This document shows positions 61,325 through 64,000 of a stretch of DNA of 64,000 bases, piece after piece. The notes beneath the pieces are model-generated. The model searched no databases. It had not been told where the DNA came from and was given only the letters and a program-made list of their open reading frames with translations. Positions within the stretch are counted from its first letter, which is position 1. Each line of letters begins with the position of its first letter. The position numbers and the translations under genes were made by a program. Source of the DNA: Immundisolibacter sp. (GTDB lineage: Bacteria; Pseudomonadota; Gammaproteobacteria; Immundisolibacterales; Immundisolibacteraceae); assembly GCF_014359565.1 (NCBI RefSeq), contig NZ_JACIZD010000009.1, positions 27,131 through 91,130 of the forward strand, given 5' to 3'.

Positions 61325-61450
61325 GGGGAGTGGGCGTGGCAAGGCGGGGCGCCATTATCGGGCCAGCCGAGGCAGTGCGTCGGCAGCCGGGTGCCGGGCA
61401 GGTCGCTAGAATGGCCGATTCCTTTCCGCTTGCCGATTTCGGAGCCCGCC

Positions 61451-63286
61451 ATGCCTGCCTACCGTTCCCGCACCTCCACCGAAGGCCGCAACATGGCCGG
61501 CGCGCGCGCGCTGTGGCGTGCCACCGGCATGAAGGAAAGCGACTTCGGCAAGCCGATCATCGCCATCGCCAACTCCTACACGCAGTTCGTGCCCGGGCAC
61601 GTGCACCTGAAGGACCTCGGCGAGATCGTGGCGCGGCAGATCGAGGCCGCCGGCGGCGTGGCGCGCGAGTTCCACACCATCGCCGTCGACGACGGTATCG
61701 CCATGGGCCACGGCGGCATGCTGTATTCGCTGCCGTCCCGCGAACTGATCGCCGACTCGGTCGAGTACATGGTCAACGCCCACTGCGCCGACGCGCTGGT
61801 GTGCATCTCCAATTGCGACAAGATCACCCCCGGCATGCTGATGGCGGCCATGCGCCTGAACATCCCGGTGGTGTTCGTCTCCGGCGGGCCGATGGAGGCC
61901 GGCAAGGTGCAATGGAAGGGCGCCGAAACCGCCGTGGACCTGATCGACGCCATGATCGCCGCCGCCGATCCCACCGTCAGCGACGCCGAGAGCCTGGCCA
62001 TGGAGCGCAGCGCCTGCCCGACCTGCGGCTCCTGCTCGGGCATGTTCACGGCCAATTCCATGAACTGCCTGACCGAGGCGCTGGGCCTGTCCCTGCCCGG
62101 CAACGGCAGCCTGCTGGCCACCCACGCCTACCGGCGCGAGCTGTTCGAGCAGGCCGGGCGCCTGATCGTCGAGCTGTGCCGGCGCTGGTACGAACACGAC
62201 GACGCGCGCGCCCTGCCGCGCGGCATCGCCACGCGCGCGGCGTTCGAGAACGCCATGACGCTCGACATCGCCATGGGCGGCTCCACCAACACCGTGCTGC
62301 ACCTGCTGGCCGCCGCGCAGGAAGGTGAGGTCGACTTCACCATGGCCGACATCGACCGCCTGTCCCGGCGCGTGCCGAACCTGTGCAAGGTGGCGCCGGC
62401 CACCGCCGCGTATCACATGGAAGACGTGCACCGCGCCGGCGGCGTGCTGGGCATCCTGGGCGAGCTTGGCCGCTGCGGCCTGCTGGACCTCACCGTGCCG
62501 ACCGTGCATGCGCCGACGCTGGGCGAGGCGCTGGCCACCTGGGATATCGCAGCGACCGCCAATCCGGCTGCGCACCGGCTGTTCGGCGCCGCGCCCGGTG
62601 GCGTGCCGACCCAGGTCGCCTTCTCGCAGGCTCGCACCTGGGAGCCGGAAATCGACCGCGCCAAGGGCTGCATCCGCGACCTCGAACACGCCTACAGCCG
62701 CGACGGCGGGCTGGCCGTGCTGTACGGCAACCTGGCCGAGAACGGCTGCATCGTCAAGACCGCCGGCGTGGACGAGTCCATCCTGCGCTTTGCCGGCCCC
62801 GCGCGCGTGTTCGAAAGCCAGGACGATGCCGTCGAGGCCATCCTGGGCAAGCGCATTCAGGCCGGCGACGTGGTGCTGATCCGCTACGAGGGCCCGCGCG
62901 GCGGCCCCGGCATGCAGGAAATGCTCTACCCGACCAGCTACCTGAAATCACTCGGCCTGGGCAAGGCGTGCGCGCTGGTCACCGACGGGCGTTTCTCGGG
63001 CGGCACCTCGGGCCTTTCCATCGGTCACGCGTCGCCGGAGGCCGCGGCCGGCGGCCTGATCGGTTTGGTGGAGGAGGGCGACCGCATCGAGATCGACATC
63101 CCCGCCCGGCGCATTCATCTGGCCGTGGACGAAGCCGAACTCACCCGCCGGCGACAGGCGATGGAAGCATCCGCTACCCCGTGGCAGCCGGCCGCGCGCG
63201 ATCGCGTCGTATCGAATGCCCTCAGGGCCTATGCCCGCTTCGCCACCTCGGCGGATCGCGGCGCGGTACGGGATCTCGACCGCTAG
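61451..63286 (+). CDS. ilvD: Dihydroxy-acid dehydratase IlvD
   Basis: Dehydrates dihydroxy acids to 2-oxo acids in branched-chain amino-acid synthesis, using an Fe-S cluster and Mg2+. The 611-residue protein shows [40 protein letters not shown], the cluster motif [20 protein letters not shown], and late [23 protein letters not shown] 61451 follows GGAG; the long frame upstream is antisense cobQ. Full length. Confidence 0.97.
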   Translation: MPAYRSRTSTEGRNMAGARALWRATGMKESDFGKPIIAIANSYTQFVPGHVHLKDLGEIVARQIEAAGGVAREFHTIAVDDGIAMGHGGMLYSLPSRELIADSVEYMVNAHCADALVCISNCDKITPGMLMAAMRLNIPVVFVSGGPMEAGKVQWKGAETAVDLIDAMIAAADPTVSDAESLAMERSACPTCGSCSGMFTANSMNCLTEALGLSLPGNGSLLATHAYRRELFEQAGRLIVELCRRWYEHDDARALPRGIATRAAFENAMTLDIAMGGSTNTVLHLLAAAQEGEVDFTMADIDRLSRRVPNLCKVAPATAAYHMEDVHRAGGVLGILGELGRCGLLDLTVPTVHAPTLGEALATWDIAATANPAAHRLFGAAPGGVPTQVAFSQARTWEPEIDRAKGCIRDLEHAYSRDGGLAVLYGNLAENGCIVKTAGVDESILRFAGPARVFESQDDAVEAILGKRIQAGDVVLIRYEGPRGGPGMQEMLYPTSYLKSLGLGKACALVTDGRFSGGTSGLSIGHASPEAAAGGLIGLVEEGDRIEIDIPARRIHLAVDEAELTRRRQAMEASATPWQPAARDRVVSNALRAYARFATSADRGAVRDLDR

Positions 63287-63347
63287 CCGCAGCGCAAAGC
63301 TAGCGCCTTTGGCCGGAACGCCGACCGGCTGACGGTGACTTCCAAGC

Positions 63348-63376
63348 AGGTTGGGCTGACGCAGGGAGCCCAACAT
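63348..63376 (+). repeat. GTAGGTTGGGCTGACGC-type palindromic repeat, copy 2
   Basis: AGGTTGGGCTGACGCAGGGA followed by GCCCAACAT is nearly identical to 6032-6062, including the hairpin arms TTGGGCT/AGCCCAA. It is 61 bp after the ilvD stop and may terminate it. Confidence 0.7.
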
Positions 63377-63515
63377 TCCAAACCCACGCCCAAGCAACCA
63401 CGATTGCCGGGGCAGCGCGACTGTCGTTCGGCGTCGAGCGTCATCAAGTAACGCGTCCCACCGGGGCCCCATCGCCTCGCAGCAACGCAGCGCATCATCG
63501 CGCCGCGTAGGCAAC

Positions 63516-63545
63516 GTTGGGGTTCGTTCCTCACCCCAACCTACA
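63516..63545 (-). repeat. GTTGGGG palindromic repeat, inverted diverged copy
   Basis: On the minus strand GTAGGTTGGGGTGAGGAACG followed by AACCCCAACG is the same repeat type as at 63348, in opposite orientation, with arms GTTGGGGT/ACCCCAAC. With 63348-63376 it forms an inverted pair bounding about 140 bp. Confidence 0.65.
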
Positions 63546-63647
63546 CGGGCTGCATCTTCTTTGACTCTGCTTTCGATACGGCCATCGTTCCCGCGTTCCG
63601 CTTCAATGTGAATGGTTACCTGATACGTAACGACGCCCTCTTGTGAT

Positions 63648-63715
63648 GCCCAACGCTCAGGTTGAGCCGCGGCTCCGCCGAAGGCGGAGACGTCGGCTCG
63701 AACCTGTTGTTAGCG
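63648..63715 (-). other. Probable integron attC recombination site
   Basis: Read on the minus strand this 68-bp element starts GCTAACAAC and ends GCGTTGGGC (core GTTRRRY). Between lie L boxes CAGGTTCGAGCCG (63706-63694) and CGGCTCAACCTG (63669-63658), which pair along 12 bp with one extra unpaired base, as attC extrahelical bases do. A central 7-bp hairpin CTCCGCC-TTC-GGCGGAG completes the fold. No integrase or second attC is seen in the window, so the array, if real, would extend beyond the right edge or be a lone relic. Confidence 0.55.
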
Positions 63716-63811
63716 CGCCACTCACACCTCTATCAATATTTTTCATGATTCATAAGCTCGGTGAGATGTCTTAACTCACCTGACAAACTTCGCGCACGAA
63801 CCACCGACGAT

Positions 63812-64000
63812 CTAAGGAATCGCTGATCAATCCACCGAAACCGGCGCCGTGGACATGACGGCGCCAACGCGTGACCGAGCTGGGGGAAAAACGGCCCGTT
63901 TTCGGATGTGGATTGGGTAAATGTACGCGTTTCAGCCGGGTATTTCGGGTTTTGGGCTCCCTCAGGACGCACTGAGGCTGTGCCGCGCCCGCAAACGCCA
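63812..64000. mobile_element. Possible terminal part of an insertion sequence (runs past window end)
   Basis: CTAAGGAATCGCTGATCAAT (from 63812) resembles the terminal inverted repeats of some IS elements. About 150 non-coding bases follow. On the minus strand a frame open from the window end reads WRLRARHSLSAS and stops at 63962, as a transposase C terminus could. The other end, target duplication and transposase body are outside the window, so this remains tentative. Confidence 0.3.

Larger units (their letters stand above)
63287..64000. other. Accessory intergenic edge: repeats, probable attC, possible IS end
   Basis: These 714 bases hold no supported complete gene. In order there are a GTTGGG palindromic repeat (63348-63376), its inverted diverged partner (63516-63545), an attC-like fold (63648-63715), an AT-richer segment (63721-63811) and an IS-end-like start (from 63812). 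Base composition drops visibly from 63541 onward relative to the core genes. Confidence 0.6.

Noticed and set aside
61325..61450. Cobalamin riboswitch upstream of cobQ
   Set aside because: The gap to ilvD is only about 126 bp, shared by two divergent promoters, and I see no B12-box-like sequence.
62948..63514. 188-residue minus-strand open frame after ilvD
   Set aside because: It overlaps the 3' end of ilvD and runs through a palindromic repeat. There is no family-like content.
63733..63972. 79-residue minus-strand open frame next to the attC site
   Set aside because: It spans the probable IS end at 63812, so it would be chimeric. Only its last 26 or so residues could be a remnant of a cassette gene, and the frame stays open to the window edge.

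Overview
The window is one continuous stretch of very G+C-rich chromosome with short intergenic gaps. It is almost entirely housekeeping and core-metabolism genes, with no rRNA, tRNA, CRISPR array or prophage visible. Fis, SecB-GrxC-YibN-GpsA, RpoH, an aa3 oxidase operon and a complete bioBFCD operon point to a Gammaproteobacterium. The lexA-imuA-imuB-dnaE2 cassette, class 1B-type dihydroorotate dehydrogenase, CIRCE box on rpoH and extreme G+C argue against an enteric and suggest an environmental, aerobic lineage (Chromatiales/Ectothiorhodospiraceae-like or a hydrocarbon-degrading relative). The genus cannot be fixed from the sequence alone.

Layout. 1-4668: [NiFe]-hydrogenase maturation genes hypF (3' part), hypC, hypD and hypE, with a ClC chloride channel gene between hypC and hypD. 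4671-6758: a lower-confidence accessory patch with a possible gene remnant, an orphan exported protein, a small conserved hypothetical and 51-bp direct repeats. 6759-8371: purE-purK, followed by a 135-bp tandem duplication that copied the 3' end of purK. 8616-16624: a patatin-like phospholipase, a large acyl-ligase/ACP/acyltransferase fusion, two MFS transporters, and a meta-cleavage-type hydrolase plus HpaH-like hydratase. 16768-22583: the SOS mutagenesis cassette lexA-imuA-imuB-dnaE2, with a palindromic operator overlapping its promoter. 22708-28225: an RND efflux adaptor and pump followed by a DHA2-type MFS transporter. 28287-35355: prmA, a zinc-ribbon/DUF3426 protein, fis, purH, a CaCA exchanger, purD and hemF. 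35474-39106: envC, yibN, grxC, secB and gpsA. 39216-41347: trmL, a class 1B-type pyrD and comF. 41435-45186: bioB-bioF-bioC-bioD. 45337-53810: a cytochrome c oxidase operon with its assembly and heme A/O factors. 53757-57310: rpoH with a perfect CIRCE operator, a DUF2970 protein, a cNMP-binding/rhodanese fusion, rpiA and a glycine-zipper lipoprotein. 57551-61324: cobQ-cobU-cobT-cobS (late cobalamin assembly). 61451-63286: ilvD. 63287-64000: a non-coding accessory edge with inverted repeat elements, a probable integron attC site and what may be the end of an insertion sequence.

How the genes work together. Several sets form overlapping (ATGA/GTGA) translational units: hyp, pur, lexA-imuAB-dnaE2, the RND pump, bio, cox and cob. 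Two regulatory sites are clear by eye: the CIRCE element (HrcA target) covering the rpoH promoter, and the palindrome covering the lexA promoter. At least three families of short palindromic intergenic repeats (REP/REPIN-like) recur between operons. The least-explained segments are 4671-6758 and 63287-64000. No large undescribed multi-gene system is evident. The most promising leads are the attC/IS edge, the trimodular acyl-ligase fusion, the CIRCE-rpoH link and the ClC gene inside the hyp operon.
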